Shown: in pieces, positions 35,521 through 46,600 of the stretch
Position numbering within the stretch: the stretch's first letter is position 1
Layout: every line of letters starts with the position of its first letter
Assembly (NCBI GenBank): GCA_015183035.1
Contig: JACZZP010000017.1
Span: 372,001 to 436,000 of the forward strand
Direction of reading: 5' to 3'
From: Meloidogyne chitwoodi
Taxonomy: Eukaryota > Nematoda > Chromadorea > Rhabditida > Meloidogynidae
DNA: 64,000 nucleotides
Made by a program: the position numbers and the translations under genes
Notes under the pieces: model-generated
The model's input: only the letters and a program-made list of their open reading frames with translations
Databases searched by the model: none
Told to the model about the DNA's origin: nothing

Positions 35521-37880
35521 ATGAAAAGACAATTTGATGGTCAAGATAGAATGTCAGGAAACAACAAAAGATATCGTTCTGACGGATATAATGATGCTTT
35601 AGCTGAGGGAAAATATGAATTGCGTTTTTTGATACCAACAAAGTCTGCTGGTGCAGTGATTGGCAAAGGTGGAGAAAGTATCAAGTCACTGCGCGCCAAG
35701 GTTTGTGTTTTGTATTTTGGTTTTTTGTTTGTGATATTTGTTTCTATAGGAATCTTTCTCTTTTGTACAATTTTAACCTTTCGAGTTGAGGTCTTCCTTT
35801 TAGTATATTTAACCGTTTGGTATATTTGCATTAATGAACATAATTTGTTCTTTAATTTAAGGATGGCTTTTACTTTGTTTCCGTCTTTAGAAAGTTTACT
35901 AATAATTAATTGTCCCCATCGAATTTAAACACTTAAATATTTCTTGTAAGTTGTACCAAAAGGGTTAGATTTTCTGGCACTTGCGAAGAAGAGGGGGGGC
36001 ACTTCCTGCGGATTATTTTTGCGGACAAATGGTTTATTACTTGTTATAAAGATTCTGCTTGAATTGTTTTTGCCGAAAGGTAATATGAGTTTACATGAGC
36101 CTTATTAATTCAAAAACAAATTGTACGCCCATATTGCCTTACTTAAACAATCAAATGACATGTATTTTTTCGCAAAAATATTACTCAGAAAATAACTCCT
36201 TTTCTCGCAAGTACCGATTTTTTTTTCTGGGTTATTTGCGTGATTTGTTTCTTTAATATTTTATACTTAATCTCAAACCGACCTTTGCAGTATGAAGCCC
36301 TTGTTACCGTCCCTGACCGAAGCACACCCGAGCGGTAATTTTCCCACAATTTGTACATATGCTTTGCCTAAAATGAAGTTCTAAATTGGTTCAAGGCTGG
36401 GATTGCTTTGTGTATCCCACATGCTCCTTCAATCCAACATCCGAACTCTCCAATGAAGCCCGATGTTTTTAAATTCCAAGCGATCCTGGTTGATTCCACC
36501 AATTTAAAAATTTCGAACCTTTATTTTTAAAAATTTTTAAAATTTTTCTGAACCTTTAAACATTAATTTGAGAACCGAAAAAAATATTTATATTAAAAAA
36601 TTACTTTTGGAACCAAAATAATAAAAAAAATCCAAAACTAACCAAATTTTCAAAATTTATAACCAATTTAGTTTTACTTAAAAATTTAAAATTAACATTT
36701 AATAATGTATTCGATTCCATATTCATTTTTAGCGTCTTAACAATTGTTTGCGCTCAAGAGAAAATTCCCGATTGTTTTCAAGAAATTCTTGATAAATTAG
36801 CAGAGGTAAATTTTTAAAAAATCATTTTTTAAAATTTTCATCTAAATTTTTAGGACCAAGGACGTGATGATGTCGAAGTTCGTATGTTAGTGCATCAATC
36901 ACATGCCGGAGCTCTTATTGGTAAAGGAGGTTCAAAAATCAAAGAGCTGCGCGAGATAACAGGTGCACAACTCAAAGTTTTCCAGGAATGTTGTCCTCTT
37001 TCGTCTGATCGAACAATGTTGATTACACTCAATCAGTAAGTGTTAAATACATTGATTAATTTTTTTTTAATTTCTCGCTTTAAGATCTAGAATGCCAGAG
37101 GCGATTAGAACTTTTATGGAATTTCTTAAAGAGGTTGAGCTTTTTTAAGTAAACTTTTTCATTTAAAAATTCATTTTCGCAGATTCCAATCAAAGGACCA
37201 ATAAAACCTTATGATCCAAGCAATTTTGATCCTCATCTTACTCAAGCTTATGGTGGTTTTGCTGGTCCTATGGGTGGAGGAATGCGTCGTGGTGGTGGCG
37301 GCGGGCATCGTGGTGGTGGAGGTGGAGGGATGGGCGGCGGAGGTGGTGGTGGAGGAGGTGTTACTTTCAATTTTAATTTTGATGAAAATACTTTTTCATC
37401 AGTTGGTTATGCTGGTTTTGGTCCAGGAGGTCCTCCTCGTGGTCCTCCTCCTATGGGTATGGGTGGTGGTGGTGGTTATATGCAGGAACCAGTTACAACT
37501 ACTCAAGTGGGTGACTTTATTTTTAATTTATAGTTTTTTTAAATTTATTTTATTTGAAGGTGACAATTCCAAACGAATTGGCTGGAACAATTATTGGAAA
37601 AGGGGGTGACCGAATCAACCGGTTTTTTTATTTAAATATTTAATATTAATTTTAACCTTCAGTATTCGCAACGAATCTGGATCTCGTATTGAAATTGGAA
37701 ATGCTTATGGAACAGATGAACGTATAATTACGATAACTGGTACTCCGCATCAAATTCAATCTGCGCAGTATTTACTTCAACAAAGGTTTTTTTAAAAATA
37801 TAAAATTAGTGTTTTCGTAAATTTTTTTTAGTGTTCGCACCTCTGAAGCAGGACGTCGTTATCTTCGTGAACAATGCTAA
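35521..37880 (+). CDS. hrpk-1: hnRNP K homologue, triple KH RNA-binding protein
   Basis: Nine exons close in phase to 361 residues: 35521-35700, 36291-36334, 36733-36805, 36854-37035, 37085-37133, 37183-37506, 37560-37621, 37663-37785, 37832-37880. Three KH domains carry intact GxxG loops: [13 protein letters not shown] (about residue 47), [13 protein letters not shown] (about 120) and [13 protein letters not shown] (about 293). KH2 and KH3 are separated by a glycine-rich region ([18 protein letters not shown]) that replaces the KI/RGG region. The protein ends [11 protein letters not shown] proteins of this type bind C-rich single-stranded RNA and act in splicing, translation and transcription. 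The first intron, 590 nt, is unusually long for this locus. Confidence 0.94.
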
Positions 37881-38617
37881 ATCAAAACAAAAAAAAAAGA
37901 TGAAAGTTTTTTTTAAGAAGAGGATTGATGTAAGGCATGTATTTTTTTAAATTTAAGTGGGACCTTTTGTTTCTTTTTTTTCGATACTTTTGCACCTTAC
38001 AATTTAGTGTCACCCTTTTGCTTTTTTTATAATTCACCAAAAACTACCTTTATTATTTTTTAAAGTTTACATTCCAAAAAATTGCATTTTTTGGTGGATT
38101 AGATAAATAAATTTTTTTATATAAAATTTGGATCGGACCAGAATTCATTATTTTTTTAAATTAAAATTTTTTCATCATTTTGGTCGTTTTTTTAATTTTT
38201 AGTAAGTCCCAATTTTTTTTTTGTTTTAGCATTGTTTACCATTTAAAAAAATATATTTGTAAACCGCTTTTCTGAATTTTTTCTAATTTTAATTATGTTA
38301 TCCAACAATCTTTTTTTTTTTAAAACACCACTAAAACTGAGATTAAAGGCGCAACAGTATAAAAAATTTTTTTGATTTATTGTGTTAATGTAAAATTTAA
38401 GGAAAGAAATGTTTTAAGCTATTGCGTCTTTTGGTTTTTTCCTTTTTTGAAACTGAAGAACACAAGGCAAATATTAAAAATCATATTATTATTTTGAATT
38501 ATTTAATTGAGTAAATGTTTGTCTCGACTAATTTTTTTTTATTTTGTAAAAAACATGCAAAATATTATTTAAATTTTAACAGAAATATTTAATTTTATTT
38601 TTTAAAACTTTTTTGAT
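37881..38617. other. 3' flank of hnRNP K and 5' flank of PQBP1
   Basis: T-rich non-coding sequence. The first part is probably the hnRNP K 3' UTR. No other feature is evident. Confidence 0.5.
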
Positions 38618-40260
38618 ATGACAACAAATTCATCATTACCACCTTTACTTTTACAGGTATAAAATGAAAAAAATTTTTCTACTAAAATTTTTTTCCTGAT
38701 AAATTTAGAAGCTTCAACGTCGTGGGATTGTACAGGATGAAAAAAAAAGAAGGTTTTTTTATTTTATTTTTGCTTTATAATTTTTTATACTTTTAAAGAA
38801 GTATTTGCTGAAAGTTATGACCAAGAAGATTCCACGGTTTTTTTTTTAATTTTTTAATTTTAAATATATAATTTAGAAAGTTGAGTCTAGTAAAGAAAAG
38901 TTTCGTGGAGGTGCTCCAGGCTGTCCAAACAAAAATATTCTTTTTCATGTCTGCACTGATTATTGTTTTGATCATTGGCAAGAAGGATATCCTGAATCAC
39001 GGTTTTGCTTTTATTTTTTTATTTTCTTGGAAAGTTTTGAACCTTTTGCGTATACTCTTTTGGGCTTTTAAAGCCTGCCTATTGGGCATGTCCAAAATGT
39101 TTTAATTTTTTTTAATCTTTTTAAAATTAATTTCTCTTTTAGTCTTTTCCCTTGGGACACATTAAAAACGTTTTTTCCCTTAATCTTTTTTAAAATTTAA
39201 TTTTTTTATCAAAAATTTTTTTAAAGTCTTTCTGAACGCTATTTGGAACAAAGAAAGAAAATGTTGCGTAATTATCCATTACCTGAAGGTTGGACAGAAA
39301 TTTATGATTCTGGAATGCGTAGGCATTATTACTGGAATCAAAATACTGATGAGGTTTTTTTATAAATTAAAAATAAATTATTATAATATTATTTTAAGGT
39401 TTCTTGGCTTTCACCAAAACATCCAAAGGCTGTTATCTCTGAATCTGCTCCAAAAATTGCTAGAGGTTTTTTTAAAATTTATAAAATTTGGGACCCATTT
39501 ATTCGCAAAAAATACTCAAAATGACAATTATTTTCTTGCGAATATATGGGATGTATGCCTAGAATTACGTTTCTATTTTAAATATAATTATTATATTTTT
39601 AAAAATTTTCTAGAAATGTGGAATTTAAGTAGTCACAAATTAGAAGATAATCAAGAGGAGAGAGTTACTGATAAAGGAAGAAATACTCGAAGTGAAAGAG
39701 GAAAGGATAAAAGGAGGGGAAGAGAAAATAGACACGAAAGGCGTAATGAAATGGCTTTAGCTAAACGAGGACGGGTAAATGAAAAAGTTTTTTTTATTTA
39801 AAAATAAATTGTTAGACAGCCGAGAATGACAGTGATGAAGAATCTAGACCAATTGCAGAATTAACTGAACGAGATAAACTTAGTTTGTTTGAAATAAATG
39901 TTTAAAATTAAAAAAAAAATTTAGAACGTGCAAAGCGTAAAGGAATTGACCCAATGGACCCTTCAGCCTATGGAGAGGCTGCTGAAGGTGCTTGGACCAG
40001 TGGACTTAGAGAAGATCAAGAAGTGAAGACTGGTGTTGACGTTACTGCTTCTGGACCGGTTAATTAATTAATTTTTGGGTTAAGGGACTTTAGAGTCTGA
40101 GATTTATTTTTGAATAAACTTTTTTCTTTTTAGTTGTTTCAACAACGCCCTTATCCAGCACCAGGTTTTTTTATTTATATAATTTTAAAAAATAATTTAT
40201 TATTTTTCAGGAGCTATTTTGCGTCGAATGCATCCGGACAAATATCCACCACCAGAATAA
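38618..40260 (+). CDS. PQBP1: PQBP1, polyglutamine-binding splicing factor
   Basis: Eleven exons: 38618-38656, 38709-38752, 38799-38836, 38877-39001, 39227-39353, 39399-39465, 39614-39774, 39816-39882, 39925-40058, 40134-40164, 40211-40260. The WW domain reads LPEGWTEIYDSGMRRHYYWN with EVSWLSPKHP. A basic Arg/Glu-rich middle region follows. The C terminus carries the U5-15kD-binding motif of PQBP1: GIDPMDPSAY, GAWTSGL, KTGVDVTASGP, LFQQRPYPAPGAILRR. A GCPNKNILFHVCTDYC block precedes the WW domain. PQBP1 binds the spliceosomal U5-15kD protein and polyglutamine tracts. Exon lengths sum to one nucleotide over a multiple of three: the 9-A run at 38739-38748 in exon 2 leaves phase 2 where exon 3 needs phase 1. 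An A-run one base shorter would give 293 residues. Confidence 0.9.
39486..39556. mobile_element. Hairpin MITE, ATTTATTCGCAA ends
   Basis: CCCATTTATTCGCAAAAAAT and the inverted TTTTCTTGCGAATATATGGG flank a short loop in the PQBP1 intron between exons 39399-39465 and 39614-39774. Member of the GTACACACCCC family described in the findings. Confidence 0.75.
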
Positions 40261-40621
40261 TAATACACAATTTTGTTTTTTATTTTTAAATTAAAAAATT
40301 TTTTTTTTTAATTTAAAAATTAATTTAATAAATCAAGTTTATTTAGAAATACATAATAAAGTAGTAAGTCTTTCAAAAATCAATTTTTTGTATTTAGGGA
40401 TAAATTATTGATTTATATATCTTTAAAAAATGATTTTCTTTTTTAATATTTTTTTGAAAGTTGTGGTTTGTGTACACACCCCATTTATTCGCAAAAAAAT
40501 TTTACATCCAAAATTGGCGAACAATAAAAAAGTTTTTGCGAATAGACGGTCCTTATTTTTCTGCGAATAGATGGGGTGTTTTTGCGAATAGATGGGGTGT
40601 GTACCCAAACCAATTTCCTTT
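40261..40621. terminator. Convergent 3' ends of PQBP1 and perlecan
   Basis: Only about 360 bp separates the two stop codons. An AATAAA polyadenylation signal candidate lies near 40329 for the plus-strand gene. A GTACACACCCC hairpin MITE (40466-40606) occupies most of the perlecan side. Confidence 0.5.
40466..40606. mobile_element. Hairpin MITE copies between convergent genes
   Basis: GTACACACCCCATTTATTCG at one side is mirrored by CGAATAGATGGGGTGTGTAC at the other, with an internal extra copy of CGAATAGATGGGGTG. This looks like a duplicated or rearranged member. Confidence 0.8.
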
Positions 40622-43600
40622 TTAATCAATTCTTCTTAAAATTCTCAATAATCTTCTCTTTTTTCTCAAAAAATTATTATTATTATTTGATTTCCAATAA
40701 TTACAAGGCCTAACATTTCTTCCATCAATAGCATTAGCCATTAAATCAATTTTGTGTTCATTTAATTCAATTTCTCCTAAACAACCAATAAAATTTTGAT
40801 TAAACATTCCAGCCGTCATAAAATTTAAATCTGGGACTCCACCAATAAATATATTTCCTTCAACATTTAACATTGCTAATATTCCACTACTTCTACCAAA
40901 TATTAATTTTTGGTTGTTATCTATTTGTAATGTTCCATTCCTTCCTTGACGTGTGGCACGTATCTTTTTTTTTAATTTTAAGTTAATTTTAATTTTTTTA
41001 GAAATTTTTTTTGAACAAAATTTTAAAAAGGAAAGTAGTAAATACCTAGAATATAACCTGGGAATGCAGGAAATTTGATAGGGGAAGAGAAAATACAGGG
41101 AAAGTATGCGGAAAAATAAAAAGATTTATATATAGGGGAAAGGATTAAAATCTGTCCAGACATTTCGTCGACAGAAATTGCACGACATTTCGTCACAACG
41201 GCAAAAAACAAGTGGCTCGGGTAAACGAAATGTAGTTTTTTTGCCGTAGTGGCGAAATGTCGTGCAATTTTGTTGGACGATATGTAAAGATTCCATTAAA
41301 GTTTCAATTAAAAAAGCGATGAAAATAAAATAAAATGCTGTTTGGTTTAGGTACACACCCCATTTATTCGCAAGAAAATATTTTATTGTTAATGTCAATT
41401 TTGGGTATAATTTGTATAAATTTGGGTGTGTACCGAAACTAGACAAGTTTTAGTGTTTTTGGTCGAATTTCTTAGAGAAGAATTTCTGAGTTTTTTGAAT
41501 TATAAAAAAATTCTAACCAAATGAGTCTTTCCATCATTTATCGGTTTTTCACTAATTAATTGTGCTGCTCCTCCCCCCAATTCATAAGTAAAAGACAGAT
41601 AACCACCCAACAATCCAATAGATATAAAATCCTCTCCAAATTGTTCTGTTACTTGTTTTTCGTCAATAGAAGGATATTGGCCTTGCCAAAATATTAAACC
41701 ATAACGTGCTTTTGTTCGCAATTTAAATTGAATAATTTCTTTCAAATCGCTAACCATATGGGGAAATTCTTCAGAGGAGAATACCTTAAATTTTAAATAA
41801 TTTGTATTATTATTATATATTTTTTTTATTTTACCACAAATGCAGAACCATCAAAACCTGCTGCATATTCTAGTGGTTGAACTTTAAATAAATTATTTAA
41901 AAATTATTAATTACCGTATTTTCAAAATAAAAGCCCTTAAATTAAAGCCTTCCTCTAAAATAAAACCCCCGATTGGAGAATTGTTGAAAAATAAAGTTCC
42001 GGGGGCTCTATTATTGGAAATACGGTAGACGGGAATAATGAAAGTTTTTCTGCAGTAATATAGGAAGGATATTTTCACTTAAGTGAAGGTTAAGTCACTT
42101 GACTTATGTCACTATAATCAGGCATATCTAGACTATTTTTTAAATTCTTTCACTACTTACATTCTTCACATAATTTCCCTGCCCAGAAGTCGCGGCAATT
42201 ACAAATTACATGTGTTGAATTTATTTCTTCACAATTTCCGTGTATTCCACATGTTTGTTGGTTACATAATCCTTTAAATATTCTTTGTTCTATTAACATT
42301 TCTGGTATTTGTTGATGTTTTATTGTTAAAATTGGATTTTTTTCTGTTGAGTAAGTTAAGGTTGGTGGTATTTTGTCAGTTGACGTTTCAATATTTGACA
42401 TTTTGTAAACTGGCGTTTCTACACTTGACGTTTCATCATTGGACATTTTGTCTGTTGACATTTTGTCACTGGTCGTTTTGTCTGTTGACGTTTCAGTATT
42501 TGACGATAACAATAAAATTGATGGAACAGGCATTAATGTAGTCTCTTCCATCTCTTCACTATTTTCTTCTTCACTTGTTACTGTAGGAGAATTAGTAGTG
42601 AATTCTTCACTTTCTTGTTGGATAGTATTATAAATTGTTTCTGTTGTTTGTTCTTCTTTAATAACCACAGGAAGAGGATCAGGTGCAATTGAATCAAGCA
42701 TTAGACCGGGATATGACTAAAAATTAAGGAAAAATTGAAAAATTTTTTTAAAAAATACTGTAGACAAATTAAAAATTATTTGTGTGAAAATAAACAAATA
42801 AAATGACATACAGGTTCAACAGAATTGTCTTCATCAACTAATTCATTTTTATAGTACTTTTCTTCTTCATTTCCACCAATTTGTTCATCTCGATGTTCAA
42901 CAATACTTTTTTCTTCAAGTAGAGGATCTTCTGTAACATTTGTCACTTTTATTGAAATAAATGTTGGAGAAATTGTTGTTATTAGCTCTTGGGAAAATTT
43001 CAATTATAAAAAATATTTTATTTTTTATTTTACCTTCACTATTTTGTTCTTCTTCTATTCCTCCATTTTCATCATATTTTAATTTACAATTATCCAAATT
43101 AATAGCAATTGTGTCCTTTTTATTGCTTAAATGTTTCAATCCCAAAGACTGTCCATTAACAATTAATTCACTCAGACAACCGGAAAAGGGCATTGCTTTG
43201 TCTATTAATACACTATTTTTGTTTTCTCTGCTTCTCTGTTGTTGTGGTAATAAATTTCCTAGCAAAAGTAGAATTTCTGAAGATTGTCCATCGGTATATT
43301 TCAAAGAAGGTAATTTCCATGTTCCTTTAGGTTTTCCATCTAAAAGTAATCCAATTTCGTCTTTTCCCAATTTTTCCAGGCGTATTAACATTGATTTTTT
43401 TGCTTTCAATTTTTTGACTAATGTAGGTCTTTTTTGAATTGGAGAAGAAGATTTTTGAGTTTCTGAAAAATAATTTTTTTAAAGTATTATTTTATTTCTT
43501 TTATTTCTTCCTTAGTTATACCAAGCTTCTAGTCATCCCTTCTCATTTATAGGGAGGTTGGGATAAGTGAGAGATTGGAATAAGTAAAAATTATTCCCTT

Positions 43601-46600
43601 TGAAATAGTGCTGGAATAAGTCAGAGTTAATTTTGTATATGTACTCGGAAAAGAATCTGACCATTTTGAATATTTACCATTTTGAGGTGACATAGTAACA
43701 GCTGCAAGTATTTGAGTATCTTTTTCCCTCATCAATATAGCCAACAATTGTTCTTCATTAAAGAATGTTTGAGTTGGATTTAAACGAAATTCTACCTTAA
43801 AAATTATTGAGTAAGTATAGTAATTATTAATTTACTAAAAATCCATTATTTTCACTCATTTCCCCCTCATCCTTTGTTGAATGCAGTGAAAATGCCAAAA
43901 GTGAATTTTGCCCATTAAATTCAATATTATTCGTTTCCTCATCAAATTGTTCATTTTTAAGTTCACATTGTTGTCCTAGCCATCCTGGAGGGCATAAACA
44001 TGTTGCTCTTCCATCCTCCCAAAGGCAAACACCTCTATAACACCAACGACGACCATCTGCTGGACAAACACCATCCATTGAACTTAAAGTGCAAAAACGA
44101 CCGGTAAATCCATGTTGGCATTGACACTGAAGGTAATTTAGATAAAAAGAAAAAGGCAAGATATACATTGAAAATTAGGTCATGGTGTGAGAGGAACATA
44201 AATGTAGGGCGAAAGGAACATTTAAGAGAATGTTTATAAATTACAAAATAATGAACGCCTAGAGCCATAAAAATTTTACTGGATATATTTTATAGCGTTA
44301 AATACCTCTTACATAATTTTCAAAATTTTTAGTTCAATATTTTTTGAGTTAATTAGGAAATTTGCATTTTTGAATAGTTGGACATTTTTGTGCCACAATT
44401 CTAAAACTAAACATCTAAAAATTCTCAGATTTTAAAAGGAGTTGGGTAACATTATTAGATATCTGAACAACATTTATCAGCTTTAAATGATTTTTTAACC
44501 ATTTTACAAGCACTGGCGCTAACTCGTTCCTTACGCACTACCTTCATGTTCCTTTCAGCCAATGATCATTTTTCTTTTGGGTTGAAATTTAACATATATA
44601 AATAATTTTCTACCTGAAACACACCCCATCTATCAAGAAAACATCGTCCTCCATTTTTGCAAGGCTCTCGGGAACATTCATTAACTCGTTGTTCCAAACT
44701 TGTTTTCTGTTCTTCTAAAAGACTCTCTCCTTGATTTTTATTTTGATTTTTTAAATCAACATCTTTTCCATTTAATTTTAGTCTGCCAATTGACCCCACA
44801 AAAGGTAAAAATGTTTTTTGAATATTTCTAGTTCTATAAGAGTCTACACCTCCGATAAAAATGCGTGAAGAACCATAAATTTCAGTTGATGGTTTTTCAA
44901 GTCTTCCGGGACTACTGTAGAAAATCTCATTTGGTGCTTCAGAGTTTACGTGAAGTGATGCTATATTTAAGAAAATTAATAAGGAAATTTGACCATTTCG
45001 AGCTTTGGGTATTTTGACCATTGGCAATTTGTCTTTATGAGTGTTGAAAAATTGGGTACTTTAATTTTTCGAATTTTTAAATATTTTTAGTTATCTTTTA
45101 AGTCTTAAAATAATCAAAAAAATAAATATTTGCATACCTCTCCCTCTAGGATTATTAATTAAACGTAGAATTGACCATTTATTCTTTTTTAATTTTGAAT
45201 TGCTTCTAACAATTTCTAAAATTTATTTATTTAAAAAAAAAATAAATTTACTTACTCTCTTTATTTTGATAAATATTTTTAAAAGAATATTGAGGATATC
45301 CATTAATTAATTCTAATCTGTGCATTATTGAAGGAGTACCAATAAAAGAAGGGGAAGCGGAGTTTGTTGCGAAGACAATAACTCCATTAGAAGAACGTGG
45401 AAGTACATAAAATTAAAAAAATAAATTTAAAAATATTTAATTTTTTTGGAACATGTGTTGTTTAGGTACACACCCCATTTATTCGCAAGAATTTTACTCT
45501 CAAGAAATTGACTTGGATAAAATATTTTCTTGCGAATAAATGGGGTGTGTACCTGTAAAAAATTTATTTTGTTTTTTACTGTTTAGGTACCCACTTATTC
45601 GCAAGAAACTATTTTATCTTCAAGTCAATTTTTGAGAGTAAAATTCTTGCGAATAAATGGGGTGTGTACCTAAACATACAAATTCCAATTTTTTAATACT
45701 TGTAATTCCAAGTCAATATAATCAAGTGTTTGATTTCTTTCTGAAGTCAATTCCAACGTCTCAGTTCCTAAAAATTCAATTTGTAGAGATGGAGGTGTTT
45801 CAAAATGTTCGCTTTCTTTAACAGTCGTTTCTGCAGCTTGAACTTCAAGTTGTTCATTTCTTCCTTTATTTTCTGCTGGTAATAAAGGATCCGGAATAGT
45901 TAAAATATTCTCTTGAAAAGAAGGCTTCAAAGTACTTTCTGAAAAATGAAATAATTTTAATTTTGGTTAATATCGATGAGTGAATGTCCGCAAAAATTTT
46001 GCGGACACTGACCTTTAGCAATAAAATTTTTTTTTAATTAAATTAAATAAAAAGGAGGCTTTCATATATTACTCTCATAAGTTTCTAATTTGATTTAATT
46101 TTTTTTATTTTAAATTAATTAATTATAATTCCCCAAATATTTACTAAAAATATTTTTAAAAAATACTTACACATCAGACCAAAAAAAAATTTTTTTAATT
46201 AGCACAACAATAAAAAAACAAAAAAAATTTTTTTTAATAAATTTATTTTTTAAAAACACAAAAATAAAAGGAAGTGAATATTTTCTTTTTCACTGGGGTG
46301 GCAGTGCAAAAGTAGAAGAAAGGCAAAAGTTTTTAATTTTAAATTATTAAAAAAATTAAAATTAAAAATGGCAAAAAGAAAAATATTATTTTATAAATTT
46401 TTAAGATCAGAATAATTTAAAAAAAATTAAAATTTTTGGGTATTTTTTAAATTCCATTAAATATTTTTATACACGAAGGCAGTTATTAAAAAAATAAAAG
46501 GCTTAAATAAAATAATAAAAATTCTGATCTTTATAAATGAACAGACTGTGAAAAATATATGTACACATTTTCGAATCAGATAAGTATAAGAAACAGAATC

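Larger units (their letters stand above)
40622..45938 (-). other. unc-52: Perlecan region V: laminin G and EGF modules, long-isoform end
   Basis: Exons: 45938-45700, 45406-45256, 45215-45138, 44960-44614, 44126-43836, 43795-43678, 43462-43034, 42987-42812, 42716-42161, 41881-41835, 41784-41518, 40963-40622. Laminin G signatures include [60 protein letters not shown] and [15 protein letters not shown] modules are [13 protein letters not shown] / [21 protein letters not shown] / [13 protein letters not shown] and [12 protein letters not shown]. Three LamG domains with interspersed EGF modules match region V of perlecan, the dystroglycan- and integrin-binding endorepellin part. The exon 42716-42161 also holds a Ser/Thr-rich array. 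The last residues are a basic [14 protein letters not shown] tail. Confidence 0.88.

Noticed and set aside
36465..36495. Resemblance to the 5' end of 18S rRNA (CCTGGTTGATTCC)
   Set aside because: The match is about 12 bases with no continuation; it lies in an hnRNP K intron.
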